NCBI RefSeq assembly: GCF_036884655.1
Contig: NC_088359.1
Coordinates: 15,543,501-15,607,500, forward strand
Length of the DNA: 64,000 nt
Source: Musa acuminata AAA Group
Lineage: Eukaryota; Streptophyta; Magnoliopsida; Zingiberales; Musaceae
Direction: 5' to 3'
A model generated the notes under the pieces. That model saw nothing but the letters and a program-made list of their open reading frames with translations, made no database searches and was not told the DNA's origin. The translations under genes were made by a program, and so were the position numbers. Below, piece by piece: positions 40,776 to 49,898 of this stretch; within the stretch, counting starts at the first letter, position 1, and each line of letters begins with the position of its first letter.

Positions 40776-41486
40776 CTACTTGAATTTTTTTATCACAATC
40801 TCTTCCTTATACACCTATAATTTTTGTTATTTATAGAAAGAAGATATTTAATAAAATTGATGAATGTTGAATTTTCCTTTAAGATGAACTCTGCGTAAAT
40901 ATTTTAGCATACTTAATTTTGGATGATGAATTTTTGTATGATCAATGCTGAATTCCTGATGTTATATTCATAAATTATATGCTTCAAGTCTCATTCCCTT
41001 TTTTGTTGATGACAAAGGGGGAGAAGTGATGACTAAGTGATGACTTATACCATTTCGATAGCATGACTTAATGAAAATGTCTTATGCGTATCGATAACAT
41101 GACTTATATGAATTACAAAAGCTTGTGTGATATGAATGTCTTATATGCCTTGTAGAATCTTTGAGAATATCGCAAGATTGATTGATCATATTGAAAGCAT
41201 GCCTTACATTTATATCATGAAATTCATGTTGAATATCTTTATCTCCTGTCGTAGTAAAAATTGTCTCTTATCATTCGACTTGAAAATGATTTTCATCGAA
41301 GTTTCGCATTTACTTATGCTTAATGAGAATAACGATAAGTTCTACGGTTAGAACTTATCGGTTTATGCTTGAATTCAATGGGATGGAATTCAAGTGTTTT
41401 TATCTTCTCATAATATGGCATATAGATGGGGGGAGTTATGTTTAACTCCGTCATCAATTGATTGTCATCATAAAAAAGGGGGAGAT
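40776..41486 (+). other. Sire-B non-coding 3' region, part 2
   Basis: AT-rich with repeated phrases (TCGATAGCATGACTTA, CTTATATGAATTACAAAAGC). One internal polypurine module, TTTTTGTTGATGACAAAGG, lies at about 41000-41026 and the LTR-proximal tract AAAAAAGGGGGAGAT just before 41487. A 71-codon frame at 41136-41351 has a homologous stretch in Sire-C but no domain. Confidence 0.75.
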
Positions 41487-42656
41487 TGTTGAATCTTAGA
41501 TTTTGATGATAAAATCAATTGATGGGTTAATTGATCTAATCCATATTATTGAATTAAGTGTGCAGGATTAACTACGATAACCAGAAAACACAAAGCAAGA
41601 ATACCGGAGTCAAGTTCGATGGACGTTTAAGAGTCCGAAGAATCGTCGGAGATGTTGCCGGAACCAACCGAGAAGAAATCGGGAACCTATCAGAATTTTC
41701 GGAAGTTCACTGAAGAGATCGTCGAAGGTTCACAGAGATCACCGAGAAGGCTCGGCTACTCGTTAAATTCATCACAAGATCGGGAGCTTGCTGGGAGTCC
41801 ATCGGAAGAAGTTCGTCGGAAAGCTCACTGGAACAAGACTCGACGTTCGCGGTTGAAAACTTGCCTAGGATGTTTTTAGTTATCTAGTTCACTTGTAATT
41901 AGGATTATGATTAAGAGATAATCCTATATCCTGGTTAGGGGCCAACTGGGCCAAAATTATATGTGGTTTGGGCTAAATTTTAAGCCCAACCAGTGAACCG
42001 AAGGGTCTGGCGGTGGCATCGCCAGACTGGGCGGTGGCACCACCTAGCACTGTCAGTGTCAGACACTAACAGGCGGTGGCACCGCCAGCATCGGAAACCA
42101 AAGAGAATTCAAATTTTGGAACCCAAATTTGAATCCTCTTGAGGCCTATAAATACCCCTCAAATCTAAGCTGAGATTACAACATTTTGAGAAGCAATTGA
42201 TTGAGAGAAAGGCCTTAGAAAAGTCTTAGCTAGTCTTGTTTTCAATTTGCTAGTGTTCACCTCCTTCTTTCTTGCTGAAAATCTGTAAGAGAGTGAACCG
42301 CTTGTAAAAAGTTGTAAGAGGGGTATTTACCCTTCCCTTTCAAGAGATTTGCTTGTGGAAGGTGGGAGCCTCATCGAAGAGGGGCCTCGCAAGTGGATGA
42401 AGGTCATTTGACCAAACCACTTTAAAATCGGCGTAATCTCTGGTTTACATTTCATTACTGCTATTTACATTACTGCAAACCTTCTTACTTGCTTTATTTC
42501 CTCATTACCTTTGCTGCACAACTTTACGAATATGCTTTCAAGTTAAGCACTTCCGATTTCGATTTTTATCGTATGAAAGATTTGTCAAAACCGACGTTTT
42601 AATCCGCTGCACTAATTCACCCCCCCCCCCCTCTTAGTGCCGCTCCGATCCTAACA
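41487..42656 (+). repeat. Sire-B 3' LTR (1170 bp)
   Basis: Uninterrupted copy that shows the empty sites of X1 (about 41822) and Chr-G1 (about 42013). It has palindromes at 42008-42085, TATAAATA at 42147-42154 and 12 C at 42620-42631. It ends GATCCTAACA, followed by the TSD GGGGG. Confidence 0.94.
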
Positions 42657-42661
42657 GGGGG

Positions 42662-42977
42662 CGATTCCACCGACAACCCTAACTCATGTACTTATGAGGA
42701 TTCTTGGGTGGTGCCACTGCCAATCCGAATGATGCCACCGCCTAGGGATCGAGCGCCCAAGCGGTGCTACCGCCGGTTCTGGCTGTGCCACCGTTGGCAT
42801 GCCAAAAAAATTTTTCTTTCCCTCCTTTTTTTTTTTTCAAAGGTATTTGATTCAAGATAGAGTAGGGTCTTGGATTGCTTTTTAAGATGTCATTTGGAAT
42901 CGAAAAACAAAGAAGAAGTCAAATCCACGAAAACCAGAAATAGGATGAAAATTTTCAAAAAATACATACAATCAAGC
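42662..42977 (-). other. Sire-A spacer between RNase H and third ORF, part 2
   Basis: Non-coding. Contains degraded internal copies of the GGNGGTGCCACCGCC palindrome (about 42690-42800), like Sire-C at 49590-49740, and a T-rich tract. Confidence 0.75.
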
Positions 42978-43160
42978 TTATTCACAAGGACAATTTAACA
43001 TGCCTAGTTCCCTTATAATAAAGTCAAATTGATCTTCATTTAAGACTTTTGTAAAAATGTCTGCTAATTGATGCTTTGTATTAATAAACTCTAGAATGAC
43101 ATTATTGTTAAGGACATGATCGCGTATAAAATGATGCCTAATGTTGATATGCTTAGTTAG
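42978..43160 (-). pseudogene. Sire-A RNase H C-terminus
   Basis: Minus-strand frame with R-H-H-F-I-R-D-H, D-T/N-T-K-H-Q-L-A-D-I-F-T-K and a terminal F-I-I-R-E-L-G-M-L-N-C-P, the conserved end of copia RNase H. It is cut by X2 at GTTAG (43156-43160). Confidence 0.85.
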
Positions 43161-43746
43161 TGACATGGGATGTCTAATTTGCTACAATCTGTTCATATGG
43201 ACCATGCTGATAATATGATATTTTTTTTAGCCAATAATATTGCCACATAATCTTTAACTCAGCCTACTCAGATAAGACAACTCATCAGCATATTCCCTGC
43301 ACAAAGGAATACATTAATGGAGTTGGTTGGTAGATATAAAGCACTTAATTTCGAAATTCCCTATGCATGAAGGGTTGTTTCATGCACTAGTATTTATTTT
43401 GTGGTTTAGGGCTCAGAAAGGACTTTAGAAATTGATGATATCTGGGCAGAAGCTCTCTTAAAGAACCCCCTTAAACTATGTATCTCTTGGATGCATCCTT
43501 GAGTGGTGAGTATTTTATTTTCTAGTTCGGTATCCTCGTTTAATTTCCATTGGGTGGTGAACTTTATGTATCCCATTATGATTTTAAACTTGGTGGTGAG
43601 CTACATTTTATTTTTATCAAAGTTGCTTTGTTAGTGCTTCAGATATCAGTTCGTTCCTTGTCTACTGTGACTTTTTCTATCTGAAAAAAATTATTCCATC
43701 GGTGTTATTTGGAAATCTATTCTGCATTTTACCCTCACCGGTATCA
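43161..43746. mobile_element. X2: probable solo LTR (586 bp), inverted relative to X1
   Basis: Flanked by GTTAG (43156-43160, 43747-43751); the empty site is visible in Sire-C (about 50072). Plus-strand ends TGACATGGGAT and CCTCACCGGTATCA, the reverse complement of the X1 ends. It aligns with X1 over most of its length but lacks a duplicated stretch of roughly 80 bp. Confidence 0.75.
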
Positions 43747-43751
43747 GTTAG

Positions 43752-44372
43752 AGTGTTGAATTGGATTTTTGGTAAGACAAATGACACTTATATTATCACA
43801 TTTTATGGGAATGCTCTTCAAGTAAATTCCATAGTCTTCCAATGTATTCTTCATCCAAACAACTTGTGCGCAGCATGCACTTGCAGCTATGTATTCGGCT
43901 TCCGCCGTAGATAGTGCAAACAAGTACATGTCCTAAAAATTGGCATGTTTCGGATGTGCTTTTTCTATCTATCTTGTATCTACCAAAATTGGCATCTGCA
44001 TAAGCTATTAAATTGAATTTATCGGATTTCGGATACAACAATCCTAAGTTGGGAGTTCCTTTAAGTTATCTAAAAATTCTTTTAACACTTTTAAGATGAG
44101 ATAATTTAAGATTAGATTGAAACCTAGCGCAAAGTCCTACAGTAAACATGATATCCGATCTAGTCGCGGTGAGGTAAAGTAGACTACCTATCATTCCCCT
44201 ATACATTTTTTTATCAAAGGTTTCACAATTTTCATCCATATCTAACTTAGTGGAAGTACTCATAGGAGTGTTTATCACTTTTGAACCATCCATGTTAAAT
44301 CGTTTTAACAATTCTAATGTATATACATTAGAATTGTTGAAATGATTTAACAATTATATTTGTTAAAACGAT
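43752..44372 (-). pseudogene. Sire-A RNase H, N-terminal and middle part
   Basis: Several overlapping frames (44353-44066, 44041-43796, 43929-43744) carry M-I-G-S-L-L-Y-L-T-A-T-R, A-Y-A-D-A-N-F-G and S-T-A-E-A-E-Y-I-A-A-S-A. Relative to Sire-C about 30 bp are lost near 43925 (the W-T-S-K-K-Q region), and frameshifts lie near 44050 and 43900. Confidence 0.82.
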
Positions 44373-44395
44373 TTAACAATTAGATGTATATACAT
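44307..44395. repeat. Inverted duplication inside Sire-A pol with a 32-bp perfect palindrome
   Basis: 44307-44338 is a perfect palindrome (AACAATTCTAATGTAT and its complement). It is followed by scrambled forward and inverted pieces of the same local sequence (AACGATTTAACAATTAGATG, GTATATACATTAGATTG). Sire-C has the simple form with no duplication (about 50650-50690), so this arose in Sire-A. Confidence 0.85.
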
Positions 44396-45063
44396 TAGAT
44401 TGATTAAGAAATATACCATCACTAAGTTGTTTAATTTGCACTCCTAAAAAGAAGGTTATTTCACCCATTAGGCTCATTTCAAATTCATGACTCATACAAT
44501 TGGCATATGATTCATATAGTGATTTGAATAATATCGTTAATATAAATTTGAATAATAAAAAAATTATTTTTAAAATGTTTGATAAACAATGTAGTATCAA
44601 CCTTGTCTTTTGTAAAATTATTTAAAATAAGAAAGGAACTAAGCCTTTCATACCAAGCTCTAGGAGCTTGTTTTAAGCCATAAAGAGCCTTAGTCAATTT
44701 AAATACATGATTAGGAAGAAGAGAATTTTTAAATCCGGGAGGTTGTTCAACGTACACTTCTTCATAAATAAAACCATTCAAGAAAGTACTTTTGACATCC
44801 ATTTGAAATAGTTTAAAATCATTACTATTAGCATAGGTAAGGAGCATCCTAATGGCTTCTAATCTTGTCACAGGAGTGAAGGTCTCTTCGTAGTCGATAC
44901 CTTCTTCTTGGTTGAAACCTTTAGCCACTAGTCTAGCCTTGTTTCTAACTACGATACCACATTCATCTTGCTTGTTTCTAAAGACCCATTTAGTACCAAT
45001 GACTAAATGGTCACTAGGTCTAGGAACAAGCTTCCATACCTCATTTCTCTCAAATTGGTTCAA
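44373..45063 (-). pseudogene. Sire-A reverse transcriptase
   Basis: The frame 45063-44512 includes [43 protein letters not shown] and the catalytic block as Y-I-N-D-I-I, with Asn replacing the first Asp of YxDD. Directly after it about 17 bp are deleted, which shifts the frame into the 44600-44373 segment (E-M-S-L-M-G-E-I-T-F-F-L-G). Confidence 0.87.
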
Positions 45064-45451
45064 TTCCTCTTACATTGCAATAACCCATGAATCATCTTTC
45101 AAGGCTTCGTCAATGCATTTAGGTTTAATTTGAGAAAGGAAGGCGGCGTTAGCACAAAAATTCTTGAAGGAAGAACGAGTTTAAACCCCTTTTGATGTAT
45201 CTCCTATAATTAGCTCCTTTAGATGAGCATCTACATACTTCCATTCCTTGGGTAAGGAAATTTCGGAAAAAGATACATCCAAGTTGCTATTTTGAGGAGG
45301 GAGTTCATTTAAATTCAAATTATCAAAACCAAGATCATCATCAAAATTATTTTTCTTTAACTCAGAAATTTCATTAAAAACTACACGAATAGACTCTTCT
45401 ATAACTAAGGTTCTTTTGTTAAAAACACGAAAAGCCTTCGAAACGGAAGAG
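45064..45451 (-). pseudogene. Sire-A integrase C-terminal region and linker to RT
   Basis: Aligns with Sire-C 51350-51740: the linker with S-L-P-K-E-W-K-Y, then [12 protein letters not shown] stop near 45181 separates it from RT. It is cut by L1b at the 14-bp TSD. Confidence 0.8.
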
Positions 45452-45691
45452 TTTTTTTTTTTGGTAAGTAAAAGTAAATTGATTATGTGTAAAGATTCTA
45501 CAAATAGCTTCATCTATACAAGTCATAGACAAAGCCAATTAACTCATAGAGTGCGAATGCGATAGTTATGACTACACATGCTGTAGACTATAACTACCTG
45601 TGGGTACATTATTTGACATCATTCCCAAGATCTTTAGCTAATAGCAAAATTAAATTTGATAAAAATATCTTTTTCTCTTCGGGTGAAGTGC
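45452..45691 (-). mobile_element. L1b: short 5'-truncated LINE 3' end (240 bp)
   Basis: Flanked by TCGAAACGGAAGAG (45438-45451, 45692-45705), with a poly-T left end followed by GGTAAGTAAAAGTAAATTGATT. Near-identical to the first 270 bp or so of L1a (9916 onward) apart from small deletions. It inserted in the same element and the same orientation as L1a. Confidence 0.9.
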
Positions 45692-45705
45692 TCGAAACGG
45701 AAGAG

Positions 45706-46380
45706 TAACTAAGAAAGATACCTTCATTGGATTTAGCATTAAATTTTTCTAAGGCATCCTTTTCATTCAAAATAAAACATTTGCAACCGAAAACTTTAAA
45801 ATAAGAAACATTTGGTTTTTTGTTATTCCATAATTCATAGAGAGTTTTTGATATAGATGGTTTTATTAAAACCCTATTCATGACATAGCAAGCCGTATTA
45901 ACGGCTTCGGCCAAAAATACTTCGGTAGACTATGTTCATTTAACATGGTTCTTGTCATTTTTTGTAAATTTCTATTTTTTCTTTCAACTACCCCATTTTG
46001 TTAAGGATTTCTTGGAGTGGAGAAGTTATGATTATATCCATTGGATTTATAAAAACTTTGGAAGTCACGGTTTTGAAATTTGCCACCGTGATCACTCCGA
46101 ATTGATGAAATCATGAAGCCTTTTTCGTTTTGAGTAAGTTTACAAAATTTAGAAAAACATTTGAGACTATCACTTTTGTGAGCCAAGAAATAGGTCCAAG
46201 TGTATCTACTATAGTCATTGACAATTACAAATGCATATTTGCTTCCTCCTAGACTCGTTGTGTCAATTGGTCCAAATAAGTCCAAATGGATCAATTGTAA
46301 TGGTCTAGTGGTGCTAATTTGATTTTTTTGGTTTGAAACTAGTTTTTATTTGTTTACCTAGTTGACATGCATCACATACT
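45706..46380 (-). pseudogene. Sire-A integrase core
   Basis: Carries [22 protein letters not shown] (Asp-to-Asn at the position that is V-D-D-Y in B and C), R-S-D-H-G-G-K-F, and the C-terminal [18 protein letters not shown] stop lies at P-Q/N-G near 46001. It is cut at ATACT (46376-46380) by Sire-C; the start of the domain is at 55836. Confidence 0.83.
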
Positions 46381-47569
46381 TGTTAGGATCGGAGCGGCAC
46401 TAAGAGGGGGGGGTGAATTAGTGCAACGGATTAAAACGTTGGTTTCGACAAATCTTTCGTACGATAAGAATGGAACTTGAAAAGCTTAACTTGAAATCGT
46501 ATTCTTAAAGTTGCGCAGCAAAGGTAATAAGGAACTAAAGCATGTCAGAAGGTTTGCAGTAATGTAAATAGCAATAATAAAATGCAAACCAGAGATCACG
46601 CCGATTTTAGAGTGGTTCAGTCAAATGACCTACATCCACTTGCGAGGCCCCTCTTCGATGAGGCTCCCACCTTCCACTAGCAAATCTCTTGAAATGGAAG
46701 GGCAAATACCCCTGTTACAACCGTTTACAAGCAGTTCAACCTCTTACAAATTTTCAGCAAGAAAGAAGGAGGAGAACTCTCTAGCAAATTGAAAACAAGA
46801 AAGGCAAAGACTCTTCTAAGACTTTTCTCTCAATCACTTGCTGCTCAAAAAGTTGTATTCTCAGCTGAGACTTGAGGGGTATTTATAGGCCTCAAGAGGA
46901 TTCAAATTTGGGCTCCAAAAATTTGAATTCTCTTATGTTCCCGATGCTGGCGGTGCCACCGCCCAGCGCTCCGGTGCTGGACGGTGCAACTGCCCAGCCC
47001 AGGAGGTGTCACCGCCCAGCTCTCGGGTGCTGGGCGGTGCCACCGCTTGGCTCTCCAGTTCACTGGTTTGGCTTAATTTTAGCCCAAACCAAATCTGACT
47101 TTGGGCCCAGTTGGCCCCTAACCAGGATATAGGATTATCTCTTAATCCTAATCCTAATTACAAGTGAACTACATAACAAAACACATCCTAAGCAAGTTTT
47201 CAACCGCGAACGTCGAGTCTTGTTCCGGCGAGCTTTCCGACGAACTTCTTCCGACGGACTCCCATCAAGCTCCCGAACTTGTGATGACTTTAACGAGTAG
47301 CCGAGCCTTCTCGGTGATCTCTGTGAACCTTCGACAATCTCTTCGGCGAACTTCCGAAAATTCCGACAGGTTCCCGATTTCTTCTCGGTTGATTCCGGCA
47401 GCATCTCCGACGATTCTTCGGACTCTTAAACGTCCATCGAACTTGACTCCAGTATCCTTGCTTTATGTTATCTGGTTATCGTAGTTAATCCTGCATACTT
47501 AACTCAATAATATGGATTAGATCAATTAACCCACCAATTGATTATATCATCAAAATCTGAGATTCAACA
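46381..47569 (-). repeat. Sire-C 3' LTR (1189 bp)
   Basis: Plus-strand ends TGTTAGGATCGGAGCGG and GAGATTCAACA. Palindromes at about 46945-47060, inverted TATAAATA at 46880-46887. It has one copy of the 31-bp unit that is present three times in the 5' LTR. Confidence 0.95.
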
Positions 47570-48353
47570 ATCTCCCCATTTTTGATGATGACAATCAATT
47601 GATGACGGAGTTAAACATAACTCCCCCTATATATATACCATATTATGAGAAGATAAAAACACTTGAATTCCATCCCATTGGATTCAAGCATAACCCGATA
47701 AGTTCTAACCGTAGAGCTTATCTTAATCCTCATTAAACCGTAGTAAGTACGAAACTTCGATGAAAATCATAAGTTAAATGATAAGGGACGAATTTTACTA
47801 CGACAGAAGATAAGATTTTCAATATAAATTTCATGATATAGATGTAAGGCATGCTTTCAATATGATCAATCAATCTTGTGATATTTTCAAGGATTTTGCA
47901 AGGCATATAAGACATTCATATCACACAAGTTTTTGTAATTCATATAAGTCATGCTATCGATATGGTGTAAGTCATCACTTAGTCATCACTTCTCCCCCTT
48001 TGTCATCAACAAAAAGAGACAAGCCAGCTAATTTATGATCATAGAATTCGCTGAAAATGATCATTGAATCATTAAAAAAGTTTAGCATTTAATAGTAAAC
48101 AAAATTCATCATTCAAATTAGCCAGAAATAGTTTATCCAAAAGAAATCATCATTTATGCATATCAAAACAGTAGTTATCTAAAAGGAAGGATCAGTTATC
48201 GTTCAAACGATGACAAACTTTGAACTTGTTGTTAAAAGTAAACAGAACAGAATAAAAAGATACATCAATTTAATCCTTAGGAGGTAATCCACATTGCTGA
48301 TACATGATATCTATTTTTTCATTCATTTGTCGTAGTGTCTTCAAAATTTCAAC
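47570..48353 (-). other. Sire-C non-coding 3' internal region
   Basis: No gene seen. LTR-adjacent polypurine tract (inverted AATCTCCCCATTTTTGATGATGAC), an internal module inverted at about 47991-48014 (TCTCCCCCTTTGTCATCAAC), and AT-rich repeats. 48270-48353 is the former C-terminal coding end of the third ORF, beyond its stop. Confidence 0.78.
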
Positions 48354-49385
48354 TTATTGATTTTGAATTTGTTCTTGCTGTGATTTGAGTTGATCTTGCT
48401 GGAATTTGATCTTAGATAGTTCCGCCATAAAGAGATCTTCAGAGGAGGAAACAGGAGCTGAAGGTGCTGCGCCAAAAGGACTAGGAAGAGGAGATTCATT
48501 TCCCATAAGAATTGGTGTTTCGGGGTGTTCTATTGGTGGAGGAATTGGATCAGTCCTTCTAGGCTGCCTAACCCATATGCCATTGCTAAATGTGCACCTA
48601 AGTCTTTTCAGTAGGTTTTTATTTATTATGTTATATCGATCATTTTGAATAGATTCTTCATCGGGTGGGATGCAAATGTCATAGGCATGAAGAATTCTAG
48701 TGATTAACGTCCCATATGGCAACATAGTATCTTTAGCCATAATATCCTGCATTTGTTGCCGAATTGAGTACCCAAAACAATTATTCTGACCGGTCATAAT
48801 CCAATACATGGTACTTATCTCTATTTGACTTATTTCGTCAAGATGAAATTTTTTGGGGAATATGATGCTTGTGATAATGTGATAAAGAATTTTAGATTTG
48901 AAAGGCAGTAAGTGTTCACAGCTCTTGGGTAGGAAGCCAAGGTTTGGATTTGCAAAAATTGTTTCTACGGCTTCGGTATAGGTTGCTCCTATTGTGTTGA
49001 CGTCCCATTTACCTTTAAAATAGCATCCCCTATCTTTTTCAGTTATGCCAATTAGCTCACAAATAGTGCTGTCAAATATTCTAATGGGTGTTCCTAGAAG
49101 GTAAGTGCTTAGGCTATCGTTGTCCTCATATAGGTTGGCATAGAACAATCTAACTAACCGCGGATAGATTGGTTCATCTAATTGTAGTAGAGGTAGAGCT
49201 TCTAGGTGTGCAAACCACCTAATGGGTTCTAAGTCCTCTAGTTCATCCAGATCAACGTATTTTCCCTTATGGATATATCGTGTTTCAAATTTTGGAAAGC
49301 TAAGGGCTACCTCTTTTGATCTAAAAAGATCATGGTCATATGAATCTCCTTCAATCCTTTTTCCTTTTGATCTCTTAGGAGCCAT
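48354..49385 (-). CDS. Sire-C third ORF (putative plant transposon protein, 343 codons)
   Basis: An open frame from ATG 49385-49383 to TAA 48356-48354. The basic N-terminus (M-A-P-K-R-S-K-G-K-R) could be a nuclear signal. A globular domain follows: R-W-F-A-H-L-E-A-L-P, R-L-F-Y-A-N-L, L-L-G-T-P-I-R-I-F-D, G-C-Y-F-K-G-K-W, E-I-S-T-M-Y-W-I-M-T-G-Q. Then comes a Pro-rich stretch and a Gln-rich C-terminus of coiled-coil type. It fits the family Pfam names putative plant transposon protein; its role is unknown. It sits where some Sireviruses keep an envelope-like ORF, but I see no signal peptide or membrane segment, so env is not claimed. A former reading of 27 more codons to 48272-48270 is lost by the stop. 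Confidence 0.82.
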   Translation of the reverse strand: MAPKRSKGKRIEGDSYDHDLFRSKEVALSFPKFETRYIHKGKYVDLDELEDLEPIRWFAHLEALPLLQLDEPIYPRLVRLFYANLYEDNDSLSTYLLGTPIRIFDSTICELIGITEKDRGCYFKGKWDVNTIGATYTEAVETIFANPNLGFLPKSCEHLLPFKSKILYHIITSIIFPKKFHLDEISQIEISTMYWIMTGQNNCFGYSIRQQMQDIMAKDTMLPYGTLITRILHAYDICIPPDEESIQNDRYNIINKNLLKRLRCTFSNGIWVRQPRRTDPIPPPIEHPETPILMGNESPLPSPFGAAPSAPVSSSEDLFMAELSKIKFQQDQLKSQQEQIQNQ

Positions 49386-49898
49386 TATCTAGACAAGATG
49401 ATGATGAAATTGTGAAAAATAAGCAAGGGAAAGAGAAAAGAAAAGAGGGATTTCAAGTGTTACCTTATGGAGATTATGTTGAGAGATGGAGAGCTTGGAC
49501 CACCAAGAATCCTTCTCCAATGCTTCTAAGAGTTAGAATGAGGGTTAGAGGGAATGGGAGAGGGTTTTGAGAGCTTTTTCTTCGGGTTGGGGGCGGTGTC
49601 ACCACCGGCCCTAACCCCTCGAGTTAATAAGGGTCGCTCGGTCGGTGCCACCGCCAAACCGAGCGGTGTCACCGCCTGGCGCCCGAGCGCTCAGGTAGTG
49701 CTACCGCCGGATCTGGCGGCGCCACCGCTGGCATCCCATGGAGGAAAGAAAAAAAAATTTTCTTCCTCCATTTTGTTTAGCTTCTTCCCTCAAGATAATA
49801 AGTTATACTTTAATGGATCATTTTGAATTGAAGAAGAAGGAAGAAATCAAATTCACAAAAGAAAGGAAAAGGACGAGTCATTTTTTGTAAAGCTCATT
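49386..49898 (-). other. Sire-C spacer between pol and the third ORF, with LTR-like palindromes
   Basis: Non-coding, 513 bp. At about 49585-49740 it holds GGCGGTGTCACCACC, CGGTGCCACCGCC, CGGTGTCACCGCC and GGCGGCGCCACCGC units like those of the LTRs, directly upstream of the third ORF. This could be an internal promoter for that ORF (inference). The Sire-A counterpart was the target of Sire-B. Confidence 0.75.

Larger units (their letters stand above)
12510..42656 (+). mobile_element. Sire-B: Sirevirus-like copia element split by three insertions
   Basis: A plus-strand element flanked by GGGGG (12505-12509, 42657-42661). Its 5' LTR is in three pieces (12510-12849, 13525-13713, 19055-19757) and its 3' LTR is at 41487-42656. 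Removing X1, Chr-G1, Chr-G2 and one TSD copy each leaves about 8.07 kb. Gag and pol are present but carry stops and frameshifts. Unlike Sire-A and C it has no third ORF between pol and the 3' LTR. Confidence 0.93.

Noticed and set aside
44307..44338. Perfect 32-bp palindrome as a terminator or regulatory site.
   Set aside because: It lies inside broken pol and is explained by a local inverted duplication absent from the related Sire-C.
48354..49385. Calling the third ORF an envelope gene.
   Set aside because: No signal peptide, membrane segment or glycoprotein-like feature is visible; similarity is to the plant transposon protein family.
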